From Ilyonectria destructans (Eukaryota > Ascomycota > Sordariomycetes > Hypocreales > Nectriaceae): DNA of 64,000 nucleotides. The stretch lies in assembly GCA_020740775.1 (NCBI GenBank), contig JAHEWK010000049.1, positions 1 through 64,000 of the forward strand, read 5' to 3'. Positions 54,803 through 64,000 of this stretch are shown here, piece after piece (position 1 is the first letter of the stretch; every line of letters begins with the position of its first letter). The position numbers and the translations under genes were made by a program. The notes below the pieces were generated by a model. That model was not told the DNA's origin and searched no databases. It saw nothing but the letters and a program-made list of their open reading frames with translations.

Positions 54803-55407
54803 CCTTGCTTGCAGGGCTGCCGGGCATTGTCACGGTGTGTATTTTGGATAACTGGGCGTGTAATTGTTATAGCAATATCCTTCTAGCTACTTCAGCATAA
54901 AGGTTGTACAGGAACTCGGAGCGGGGACCTGACGCAATCAAGAACAGACATACACCCAATCAGACACTACAGACGATCTGGGCTCGTGACAGGCATTGGA
55001 TATTGGAATACTCTAGCTAGAATATAATCCACTCACACCTGTATCACTTCAACGAACCCCAGTTACCGGGGGGACGGGTCGGCTGACCACCTCGGACGTC
55101 AACCTTCTTCCCCGCAATCGTGCACTGCAGACTGGACCAGAAAGTTGCTAATCCAGGCTTAGCCTTATCGCTAACCGGGTCTCCACAACATGACTTAAGC
55201 CCAGCAATGTTAGTAAAGTCCCATGGATGACTCAAGCCCTATCAAACTACCCAATCCGGACTAACACCCAATCGTCTTCCCCGAAGTCATGTGGTCATGC
55301 TTCGGCTGTTCAGGTATTAAAGAACTTGACTGTGTGTTAAGAAGAGACTCCGGAGAACTCTTCTGCTTCGCTCTTCAACTCATCGCTACTACCCCAAGTT
55401 GTACGAC
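54803..55407. other. Upstream region of the APC permease
   Basis: No gene recognised. Probable promoter of the gene starting at 55408; the LTR nest ends ~600 bp before the ATG. Confidence 0.4.
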
Positions 55408-56985
55408 ATGTCTTCCATCAGTAAAAGCAACCCAAAGGGGGCGCCGCTCTCGAAAACCGAAAGCTCCTCGGGAGGAGTAGTACAAGATGTTCGACTTGGG
55501 CCCGCGCCTAAGCTACGACAAAATCGTTCCTTCATTTCTATTCTCGGCATGGCACTTGCGATAACTGCGGTTCCATTTGGTGTCGGCAGTCCGTTGATGT
55601 CGACAGTATACGGCGGCGGTCAACTCTCTCTGTTTGTTGGTGTCTTGGTTGTTGTCATTCTTCAAAGCACCGTGGCCGTGTCTCTTGGAGAGCTCGCTTC
55701 CCGCTACCCAACCTCTTCAGGAGTCTACTACTGGTCATACCGACTCATGGATGAGAAGCACTACCAAAATGCCATGGCTTACTTCACTGGATGGGTGTGG
55801 CTTATCGGCAACTGGACCATTGCGCTCTCTGTCAACTTTGGCTTCGCGTCTCTTATTGTCGCCACGGCTTCAACATACAATCCAGAGTGGACTGCTTCCG
55901 CGAACGAAACACTCTTCGTCTTTTTCGGGATATGCGTCATGATCTTCCTCATCTGCGCCGTCGCCGATCGAGGCCTGCCTTTGGTCGATACTGCGGCGGC
56001 TCTTTGGAGCGTCATCACGGTTGTTGCTGTCCTCCTTGCCTTGAGCATCACTGCAAAAGCTGGTAGACACTCAGCATCTTACGGTCTTACTCATTACGAC
56101 GGCAGTCTTTCCGGCTGGGGCCATGGGTTCTCCTTTTTCATCGGCCTTCTACCACCTGCTTATACACTTTCAGCTATAGGCATGGTCATGTCTATGGCCG
56201 AGGAGTGTTCGAGTCCAGAAATCGAGGTGCCCCGTGGCATCAGCCTTTGTGTACCAATCGGAGGTGTCGTCATGCTCGTTTTTATTCTTCCAATCTGCTT
56301 TACGCTTCCGGCACTGGAGGACATTCTTACGGCGCCGTACGGTCAGGCCTTGCCGTATATCCTAGCGACTGTCACTGGTTCTAAGCCTTTGACTCTCGTT
56401 CTGCTGATCATGGTTCTCCTGGTAACTTTATTTTGCTCCATAAGCATTACAACTACTGCCTCAAGATGCACATGGGCGCTGTCGCGGGGTGACGTGCTGC
56501 CCTTCTCGAGAATTTGGTCTCGAACAATCTTCGATCAGCCCGTCTATGCTCTAGCACTCGTCACAGTCTTGCAGATGCTCTTGGGCTGCATCAACCTCGG
56601 GAGTACCAGCGCTTTTACAGCTTTTGTCTCTGTGGGCGTGATCGCTCTGGCGCTTGCGTATCTGATTCCGATCAGCATCAGCTTAGTCCTCGGTCGAACG
56701 GAGGTTTCCAAAGCTCGATGGACCTTAGGTCGAAGGCTTGGCACAATGGCGAACTCTGTCGCTGTTTGTTGGATTCTATTCCAGCTTGTTCTTTTCAGTA
56801 TGCCTGCTGCTTTACCTGTAACATCTGTTTCGATGAATTATGCATCGGTCGTGCTTGTTGCCTTCCTGTTCTTATGCGCCATATACTACTTTGCGTGGGG
56901 TAGGAAGAGTAAGTCGAGCCTGACTCCTTCTAGCGTTGCCATGCGTAGCTCACAAATTCACAGACGTTCAGGGACCGAAGGATGA
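55408..56985 (+). CDS. APC-family amino acid/choline permease (ACT subfamily)
   Basis: 525 residues, single exon; ATG 55408 is the first Met and its frame ends at TGA 56983-56985. About 12 hydrophobic segments. N-terminal cytoplasmic tail, then FISILGMALAITAVPFGVGSP, the GELASRYPTSSGVYYWSYRL segment typical of fungal GABA/choline-type permeases, and AEECSSPEIEVPRGI in the cytosolic loop after helix 8. Related yeast proteins (Uga4, Hnm1 class) import GABA, choline or other amines with protons at the plasma membrane; the substrate here is unknown. No damage seen, although transposon nests lie on both sides. Confidence 0.92.
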   Translation: MSSISKSNPKGAPLSKTESSSGGVVQDVRLGPAPKLRQNRSFISILGMALAITAVPFGVGSPLMSTVYGGGQLSLFVGVLVVVILQSTVAVSLGELASRYPTSSGVYYWSYRLMDEKHYQNAMAYFTGWVWLIGNWTIALSVNFGFASLIVATASTYNPEWTASANETLFVFFGICVMIFLICAVADRGLPLVDTAAALWSVITVVAVLLALSITAKAGRHSASYGLTHYDGSLSGWGHGFSFFIGLLPPAYTLSAIGMVMSMAEECSSPEIEVPRGISLCVPIGGVVMLVFILPICFTLPALEDILTAPYGQALPYILATVTGSKPLTLVLLIMVLLVTLFCSISITTTASRCTWALSRGDVLPFSRIWSRTIFDQPVYALALVTVLQMLLGCINLGSTSAFTAFVSVGVIALALAYLIPISISLVLGRTEVSKARWTLGRRLGTMANSVAVCWILFQLVLFSMPAALPVTSVSMNYASVVLVAFLFLCAIYYFAWGRKSKSSLTPSSVAMRSSQIHRRSGTEG

Positions 56986-57405
56986 TATTACAATTATCGT
57001 GTATTGATGGGTAGGGGACATTTTCCCAGAGTTTGTGTAGCCCAGATTTTTAGCACAAGCAAGTTAATAATGATTTTGCCCCCTGTGCATTTCTTTTCCC
57101 TTTAGATTTCCCAACTCTTGAAATTGCACTCGTGATTCTTGCCCGGACGCAGCATGTTGCCACTGAGTCCGTGGTCTGATTGCCAAAAGCCCCACGTAGA
57201 TACATGGGACTCGGATGGCGACATGGTCTCGTGGAGTGGCTACAGTGGCTAGCATATCTCGACTGTTGACGAAGTTACACCTGCGTCGAGGCCAAGAAGG
57301 CTCTATTCCCTGGATGCTCTACGTGGGCAAGTATGGAGCCTATACCTTTGTCTACAGCTGATGATACGGTGTTCCTGGCCCCTTTGACCAGAGGAAACCT
57401 GGTTG
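56986..57405. other. Intergenic region, no gene seen
   Basis: Probably the 3' region of the permease gene; no recognisable feature. Confidence 0.4.
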
Positions 57406-57682
57406 AGTACGATCAGGGCTCCTAATAGTGCAGACCGTTTAGACTAGGGAATTGATAGACACACATGACACTTTTGATACACACGCATGACTCTTACACA
57501 CGCATGACTTTTGCGCACTCCCATTGGTCAATCGGTTTTTTGTTAGTACTGGCAGAATTCTGCCAGAGCTCCGATGTACTCCACAGCTTTGCTTCCAATT
57601 TTTCGACTTGGCAATTAACGCGACGCAACTAAGCTCCTTATAGCTACCTCGGAGTATTTTCTTCACAGCTAATACTTCCATC

Positions 57683-60600
57683 ATGACGCATTCCGAATCT
57701 CCCTCCAGCTTACAACGAAGTCGAAGTCGCAGTCCTAGCCCCAACGATCAATTACGTCCTCGAAAACGACAGCGTCAGACTCGGCAAGCTCGGTTCAGTC
57801 CACCTCTCCTTAAAATTAGGCCACAGTCAGCAAGCAGCATCGAGACAAACATCGGCCAGTACTATGGCCTTGGTGACGAAGGCGCGCTTGAAAATCTCTT
57901 TGCCTCCTATCCACAGTCCCTCTCAACCTTTCCACGGCCCCATGGCTCCCAGGGGCTTAATGAGCCACCATGGGAGCTCCGATTCGATCAGGAGATACAT
58001 CTCTCCAACGACTTCCCATCCGGACGAAAACGATCCCAGCGGATCAGAGCACCTATACCCGGTCCTGAAACCGACCCTTTGCCCTCATACTCTCCACCAC
58101 AATCAGCCCAGAGGCCACCAACTGCAACAAGGGCCGAGTTTGAGTCCGCCCTGAAGCTGGTTCGCGAGGTTGTTGGGGAAGGCCGGAGATTAACCCTCGA
58201 GCTTGTCCAATCGTACGAACGAGTACGTCAATGGCGCGACAGATGGGGTTGGTCACCACTTAGCCCAGATGCCTATGAATCTCCTCCACCATACTCGCCG
58301 CCACGCAGGCCAGCTACCGAATCTCCTCAAGCATTATCCCCTCAAGCAGCCAGATCTTCACCCGACCAACAGTCCTCATCGCCTACCCCAGATCCAATCC
58401 CGAATCCACCAATCCCGGGCGACTCATTCCCATCAATTGAAGCGCTCGTCGAGTCGGTAAATACCTTCGCAAGAATTCATGGTTTTGGCATTTCAAAGTA
58501 TAATGGGTACTCATATAAGGGAAGGAAAATCCGGTATTCTCTTCGATGCGATCGATATGGCCATCCACAGCCAAGCCAAGGTGCAGGCATCCGCCAGAGG
58601 AAGTCCCGGAAATGTGGTTGCAAGTGGATGGTGATTGCCGAGGCTATCGAAGAGGGCAAGTGGTTTTTACGACACCATCCAAATCCGGAACACCACCAGC
58701 ACAACCATGGACCGAGCATCAAAGCATCCGCTAACCCGTCCCACCGAAGACTCACTACGCCTGTAAGAGCAACCATCGAGTCAACAAGTCGCCGGGTTGG
58801 TATACGGGCTAGAGATGTACGGGCTGTAGTCGAAGAGCAGCATCCTGGGTCAAACTTCACGCAGAGGGATATTTACAATGCCCGGGCTCTTGTCAACCGA
58901 GACAAATTGAACGGTCATTCGCCTACTGCGGCGCTGATCAAGCTCTTTGACGAGAAGAATATTCCCTATCTTGCGAAGTGGGCAGACGACCAGCCCAGCC
59001 GGCTGGTTGGCATTGTTTGGACTTTCCCTTACTGCCTCCAAATGTGGAAGCGGTTCCCGGAGTCCATCAGCTTTGACAACACTTACAATACCAACCGTTT
59101 CAAGCTCCCACTATTCCAGGCTACAGGACAAACCTGCCTCGGCTCTATCTTCAACGCCGCCTTTGGCCTGATTGATAACGAGAGACGAGAGGGTTTCCAG
59201 TTTCTTACGGAAAGTATGAAGCAGTTAATTGACAAGCACTCAATCCGGCAACCCGACATTATTATTACCGACTTCGACAATGCAATGAAGGCCGCCTTGA
59301 ACGACCAATTTCCCGACGTCCAACAGCAGCTATGCATTCACCACATCAACTCCAACGTCCTACTCAAGGCGAAGCAGAAGTGGCTCAAACGCCGCACCAG
59401 CAGCAGCAGCAGTTCCTCTGGTAGTACTGACGAGGAAGACGACTTTACCCCGCAGGGGCAGGCTAAGCTGAACTCCACTGACCAACAACTCCTCCACGTC
59501 CCCTCAACCAATACTATCCCCCACAGCTACCAAGGAGTTTTGTTTATGTGGAAGGCTGTTATATTTGCTGAGACCGAAGATGCTCATGAAAAGGCTTGGA
59601 AGGATCTCTGCAAAGAGTTTGTGTGACGGGACAAGAGCACGAACGAGGTCGAGTGCGACTTGGGCAAAATGATTGTTTACAAGGAGAGAAAGAGATTCCT
59701 AAGGAAAGCTCTGACTTAAGCTGTTTACACAATATTCATAAAGTGAAACTATTCATAAAGTATGAAAGTCACATGATCGTTCCTTCACAGTTTGACGACC
59801 AGCGCCCTATTCTACGGTATCTCCATGGGACTTATATGCCCGTAAGGGCGCAGTGGGCACGCTGCTTCATCCGCAGGTACCGTAACTTTGGCATCCGCGT
59901 CACTTCCGGCACAGAAGCAAGCAACAACAACATCAAGAGCTACCTTTTGAACGGCATGAGCCACCTTTATCGGCTTATTGAGGCTATGCAGGACATGATA
60001 AAGGACCAAGAACGGGACTTCCAGGATGCCTGCGCAGCTGATGAGGTTCTCACTGCCCGCGAGTACATGGGCTCCAGCTCGGAGTATCTGGGTGAACTCC
60101 GAACGGCAATCTCATCCAAGGGCCTAGGATTAATCAACAAGCAATACCGTCTAGCTCGTAAGGCGATGCCGACTGGGAAGAATCCGTTCCCGGAGCCTCT
60201 TGGGAACTGCAGTGACGACTGCTCGGTCTCAATCGAGCTGGGGATCCCCTGCTACCACAAGGTTTACTCGAAGCTCGGTTCTGCCACGTCATTCACGAAA
60301 TGGGAGGTCCATCCTCGCTGGCGACTACGGGAACCATCCTCACAGGACCCATATCGACGGATTCTTGACCCCAAGATTGCCACAGCTCTCCGTGGCAGGC
60401 CCAAGAACACAGCGCAGGCTGTTCCAGCAAGGCTTGCTATTGCAGCGGGGAGCCAGTCCACGAGTCAACTCGCCGGTTACCCAGCCAACCAGCCCACAGG
60501 ACGTAAGCGAGGACGACCAGCAGGCAGTCGAAACAAGTCGACTTTGGCTAGGCTGGAGCTTGCCTCGAGCCAGCCAACCAGCAGCCAGGTCATTACTTCG

Positions 60601-60768
60601 ACCCAGCGCCAGACACGCAGCCAGTCAGCTGTCCTTGGAGCCGGGAGGACAACGGGGGTTCGTGCTAGTGGACGGAGGACGCAACCTAGTATTCGGAGGC
60701 GAAGGAGTCAATGGGAGCTGTATGATAGTGACGAGGATATTCTCCCTTCTATAGTAGTGAGAAAGTAG
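57683..60768 (+). CDS. MULE transposase, two exons
   Basis: Exon 1 57683-59620, a 170-nt intron 59621-59790 (GTGTGA..TTCACAG), exon 2 59791-60768; splicing rejoins the frame as LCKEF/FDDQRPIL and gives 972 residues. The N-terminus is Ser/Arg- and Pro-rich; residues ~250-355 form a FAR1-like zinc-binding DNA-binding domain (RCDRYG..CGCKWMVI..HNHGPS). MULE DDE catalytic residues: D in SFDNTYNTN (~465), D in ITDFDNAMKAAL (~528), E in GTEASNNNIKSYL (~686). A SWIM-like Cys/His segment (CSVSIELGIPCYHK) and an AT-hook (GRKRGRPAG) follow. It excises and integrates the element in the nucleus. No inactivating change is seen if the intron is real. Confidence 0.88.
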
Positions 60769-60839
60769 AGGTGGCAAACTATTGTCTTCAGTTTGCCCTA
60801 CTTGAACAATCTGTTTCAAACATATCGCAAACACAGCGA

Positions 60840-60910
60840 GGCCCGTAGCTTGAGGGTAGGGCTCCCGTCTAACTAACGGGTAGATCCGGGGTCGAATCCC
60901 GATAGGGTCA
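60840..60910 (+). tRNA. tRNA-Val(AAC)-like gene or pseudogene
   Basis: 71 nt fold as a cloverleaf: anticodon stem CCCGT/ACGGG is perfect around loop CTAACTA (anticodon AAC, Val); D-stem GCTT/GGGC with G-U pairs; T-arm CGGG-GTCGAAT-CCCG resembling a B box; acceptor stem pairs in five of seven positions. Position 37 is T, where a purine is expected. A run of eight T follows at 60914-60921, a Pol III terminator. It lies inside the MULE. It may be a tRNA-derived sequence rather than a functional tRNA. Confidence 0.5.
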
Positions 60911-61443
60911 CCGATTTTTTTTATTTTTTATTTTGCTATTTTTATGATACTGCGTGGATGTTTACGCCCAGAGCGACGAAAGTGGTCGTGTTAGCAGAGC
61001 TGTCTACACCGCCTTTGAGGAGATGTACTTGTGGACCCATAAAGTTTTGACCCAATGGGAGTGCGCAAAAGTCATGCGTGTGTAAGAGTCATGCGTGTGT
61101 ATCAAAAGTGTCATGCGTGTCTATCAATTCCCTTAGACTATTAGTCCAGACTGCAGATCAGGGCAGGGAATACGGACGCCCGGCGTGGACGCTAAGTACC
61201 CTAGGTTGTTGGCATGGTGTTACAAAACCAGGGTACGCATGATTGTTGCTGTGCCAACCATGTTGTTTTGGATATTTCTGATCAATTTACTGGTGCGATC
61301 CAGATCAACAAGGCTCGTTTCAAGGGACGCATCATCCTAGTCGTCAATCCACGAACGCCCGTCGTGGATTAATTATTGATCTTGGATTGCAGTCTGGACT
61401 AATAGTCCAAACGGTCTGCACTATTAGGAGCGCTGAGTACGAT

Positions 61444-61992
61444 AGCAGTACCGAGGCTCTACGCTTCATTGCCAAGTGTCACGCTTACACCTGTACCTAA
61501 TCCATTACTTTGTTATAGTTGAATCCGCTTGATTCATTCACTGGGCCGTCTTTCAAAAGTAGGTTGTCACAACAGGCAATGGGGATCAGAAGTGGAAAGA
61601 GGCTCTTGATTTCTATGCAATGAGGGTCTCACGGGTCGGTCTTATAGACCCTGCCGCAGTCAGAAGCCGGCCTGGGACCGAAGGTTCCGAGGGGTCCCCG
61701 GCAGCAACCTTGAAATCTGATCCTAGGGCCGGAATGTTGTAATTCCGGTATTTAAGATCATCCTAGGCCTTGACATAGGTGGAAGTCAGCAAAAGTAGAG
61801 GAAAGTAAACAGTCATTATCTTTGCATGAGGCTATACAAGCTCGTTTCCAAGTCTCAATTCTTAAATTGGCCGTATAACATCTGCACTCGATTCGTAGGG
61901 ATGGGCATGTGCATAATACACCTGTGTATTAAGCTGCATTTTATTACAATGAAGCAGGCCCAATGTCATATAATACAAATAACCAAGCCAAA
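61444..61992. other. Spacer, no gene seen
   Basis: Contains a GC-rich block (61635-61745) with paired CCGG-rich segments that may be an LTR fragment; no match to the LTR families in this window. Confidence 0.35.
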
Positions 61993-62345
61993 TTAGGTCA
62001 ATTTTTCCCTCGTTCCTTCGCTCTCTGACCCATCTTGGACCTCAAATGTGTCCACAACTGTCTCTTCTCCGTCGGAGGCGGGTTGGTGAGTGAACTCGCC
62101 GATAACAGCCTCAACTTCCAGACTTGATGCGCAATGGATTTCCATATACATATCTTCGAGAGTAAGCCAACCGTCTTCTGCCAAATCTTCCCAGCTGACC
62201 ACCGTAGAATCAACCTCATTGTGATGATCAAGAGGTTGATTCTGAGACTGCGTTAGCCTCTCTAGCACCCGTTCGTTCATGTAGATGAACGCTAACTTGT
62301 CAGCGTTGGCTGGTGTGAGCCTGTTGCGTGCCTTGCTGTGGAGGA
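61993..62345 (-). pseudogene. hAT transposase C-terminal remnant
   Basis: The minus strand reads PWASFNNFLHSKARNRL followed by TPANADKLAFIYMNERVLERL, the end of the hAT dimerisation domain, and an acidic tail to the stop at 61993. Upstream sequence turns into a GC-rich block (62360-62440). Different from hAT-1 and hAT-2 of this window. Confidence 0.65.
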
Positions 62346-62469
62346 AGTTGTTGAAGGAAGCCCACGGCCGCCTGCGGCGGCTGTGGCCTCAGGCAGCCGG
62401 GGCCCGTACAGCCCGTAATCCCCTTGCCTTAGCTAGCTAGTTACGCATCATCAATACACACATCTTTGA

Positions 62470-62760
62470 CCTCTCAACAGTCTTGACGATCAGTCTGGCT
62501 GGTTGGCTGGAGCCGAAAAGGCACTAGTATTTCTGGGTCGGCTCCAGGAAGGATACAAGCAGAGCCTTAGTCGGGAGGTCATCCGAATTGTGTCACGAGG
62601 GGCGTATGTTGACGGGCTTCAGCCCCGTCTGGGCCTCAATTTCGTCTTTGACAGCAGTGTCGCTATCCACCTCGTTGCCATAGAGGTCTGTCAGTCTGCG
62701 GGGGCAGTTCGGAACTACATAAGTGAACCATTTCATGCTGATCTCTACGGCGGTAGCTCC
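62470..62760 (-). pseudogene. LINE ORF1-like fragment
   Basis: The minus-strand frame from the CPR break reads MKWFTYVVPNCPRRLTDLYG, then a KDEIEAQTGLKPVNIRPS-like stretch, then LLVSFLEPTQK and LFGSSQPARLI, with two in-frame stops. The pattern resembles the nucleic-acid-binding ORF1 of fungal Tad-like LINEs; assignment is from memory of the family. It abuts the truncated reductase gene. Confidence 0.4.
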
Positions 62761-63080
62761 TAGCCTGTGCCTGTCTGAGAGCCGTAGAAGACTATGCAGG
62801 TATTGCCCGTGCTTTGAATGGTTTTGACGATCCTTCGAAGCTTGTCTTGACCAGCCGACTTGAGAGAATTTGATGAATCGGAATCTTTAGTTCTGGTTGA
62901 CAAGTTCCATAGCTTGCCGGTGAAAAGGTATACAATTGCACCTAGTAGAAGGGTAGAGAGGACGGTGAGGTCTAACACATCCACTGACTGCAGGGCCTCT
63001 GTGATCAAGGAGAGCTCGTCACCGGGAATAGGCTTTGCACCACTGGTGTTTCCTACACTTTGGATGTCGTTCTGTGACAT
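62760..63080 (-). pseudogene. NADPH-cytochrome P450 reductase, N-terminal fragment
   Basis: 106 codons from ATG 63080. A short tail is followed by a membrane anchor (DLTVLSTLLLGAIVYLFTG) and the start of the FMN-binding flavodoxin domain (NTCIVFYGSQTGT). Homology stops at the phosphate-binding loop, where full-length enzymes go on for ~600 residues, and a TAG follows at once. No splice donor is visible at the break, so it is a truncated gene rather than a first exon. The intact enzyme passes electrons from NADPH to P450s at the ER. Confidence 0.75.
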
Positions 63081-64000
63081 GATTGACGCAATTTCATAGG
63101 GTTAATTGGTGCTCTTCTAGAGACAAACACTTCACTCTAAGACCTCATTTAACTGCTTGGTAGGATCTCATCTTGAATTGTTATGCCGGAAATCAGTTCC
63201 GAACTCCGACTCTCCGCTTCTGTCGGGACATGCGGAGTTCTCTGAATCGCGAGGCGTGTCTCGGAAGCGGTTTGTCCTTTCCGCAAGGGTCTTAGTTCTG
63301 CTTCCGCTGAGTAAGAATACTAATATCTACAGTATACTGTGGTCACTGGCAAATGTTTTGATAGTTCGGCTCCACAGGGCAGGGGTAGGTATCAGATATG
63401 ATATGGTAGAGTCTCGGGGAGCAAAATGTACTGTATTGTCGTGCGGAAGCAAGCTTATATCATCATCATCCTCCACACGATTACTGGCCTAGGGATGGCT
63501 TGTGAACTCAGGGCCTCCCACCGATGACCCTGAGTCGCTTCCTTACGCATCCGATAAGTGACCTGATAAGACCCCCTCCCTGGGGTCGGAGCTAGCAAGA
63601 CTTTTGCCTGTGACCACAATAATATTACAAGTCAACACTTCTAACTCCCGAGTGTGACCTTACTGCATGTGGTTAGCCCGGTAGATGAATGGGGCCAGTG
63701 CTACCATGGCATGGCATGTGCCGTTTCTCTTCCATGTCTAGAATGACGGGTTTGATGGACTCAATGAGGTAGATTAGCTTCTCGAGAGTCCTTGAGAATG
63801 GTTTAGAATGGTCTAATCTTGCTAGTTAGAATCATTCCCAGTATGAAGCAACACTTGGAATGGTCTCGCAGGCTTTAACCCTCGTGTTCAAGCCCCTTAA
63901 TATCGTAAACTCTCTATCGATCTAGACCCTGCTAACGCCTTTGTTTGGGGAAATAGGATAAGCCCCCTCCAAACTCCGGGGTCTCCGCTGCCATCCCCAC
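63081..64000. other. Right edge, no gene recognised
   Basis: The left part would be the promoter of the truncated reductase gene. An open frame at 63157-63492 (+) has no motif. No repeat family of this window is recognised. Confidence 0.35.

Larger units (their letters stand above)
57448..61132 (+). mobile_element. Full-length Mutator-like element (MULE)
   Basis: Terminal inverted repeats of ~85 bp (57448-57531 and 61047-61132), each with three CACGCATGAC-type units, and an 8-bp duplication TTAGACTA (57440-57447, 61133-61140). Encodes one transposase and also includes a tRNA-like sequence near the 3' end. Deleted relatives lie at 9148-9748 and 21515-22500. Confidence 0.93.
57414..61435. mobile_element. 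hAT-type MITE split by a MULE
   Basis: Outer ends begin CAGGGCTCCTAATAGTGCAG and CAGCGCTCCTAATAGTGCAG (inverted, at 61435), flanked by a perfect 8-bp duplication AGTACGAT (57406-57413, 61436-61443). The CAG start and 8-bp duplication are hAT traits. Without the MULE it is ~329 bp and non-coding. The MULE sits within its left terminal repeat. Confidence 0.9.

Overview
The window is from the genome of a filamentous ascomycete fungus (Pezizomycotina, probably a sordariomycete). This rests on short 55-70 nt GT-AG introns, fungal copia, Helitron, hAT, MULE and pogo-like transposons, many solo LTRs, AT-rich decayed tracts, and host genes typical of such fungi: MFS and APC transporters, an HSL-type hydrolase and a secreted GH16-like protein. 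Most of the sequence is transposon-derived, with a few host genes in islands between.

Layout. 1-3540: decayed repeats with a TA-flanked MITE, three solo LTRs of three families that keep their 5-bp target duplications, a 17-bp minisatellite and an LTR fragment. 3541-9005: a complete Ty1/copia element (copia-1) with 176-bp LTRs. 9006-12100: LTR stubs, a deleted MULE, copies of a dispersed repeat and two duplicated or tandem blocks. 12117-18884: a Helitron coding region (Rep endonuclease plus Pif1-type helicase, two introns). 19131-22520: repeat, an intact MFS drug/H+ antiporter gene, MULE fragments. 22859-25882: a hAT element with a largely intact transposase. 26077-31471: an MFS sugar transporter gene (7 exons, one base out of frame), a relic of a second sugar transporter, and an alpha/beta hydrolase. 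34730-36110: a 4-exon secreted GH16-like/golvesin-like protein. 36200-39678: an intradiol dioxygenase pseudogene cut off by a decayed hAT element. 40370-43930: little recognisable.

43934-54802 is a dense nest. One solo LTR carries a second solo LTR and a 974-bp MITE inside it. Further on, a solo LTR contains a pogo-like DNA transposon, which contains a complete copia element (copia-2) with identical LTRs. Every level has a matching target-site duplication, so the order of insertion can be read directly. 55408-56985 is an intact APC-family permease. 57414-61435 is a ~329-bp hAT-type MITE split by a full-length MULE that also carries a tRNA-like gene. The last 2 kb holds remnants of a hAT transposase, a LINE ORF1-like sequence and the N-terminus of a cytochrome P450 reductase gene.

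Most notable: (i) both unrelated copia families have gag and pol in one frame separated by a single stop codon in a CAA-stop-C context, suggesting readthrough; (ii) copia-1 carries 16 copies of the 7-mer TCGCCGA (either strand) in different reading frames, far above expectation and not seen in copia-2; (iii) the dated nest of insertions; (iv) a tRNA-Val-like unit with a Pol III terminator inside a MULE.
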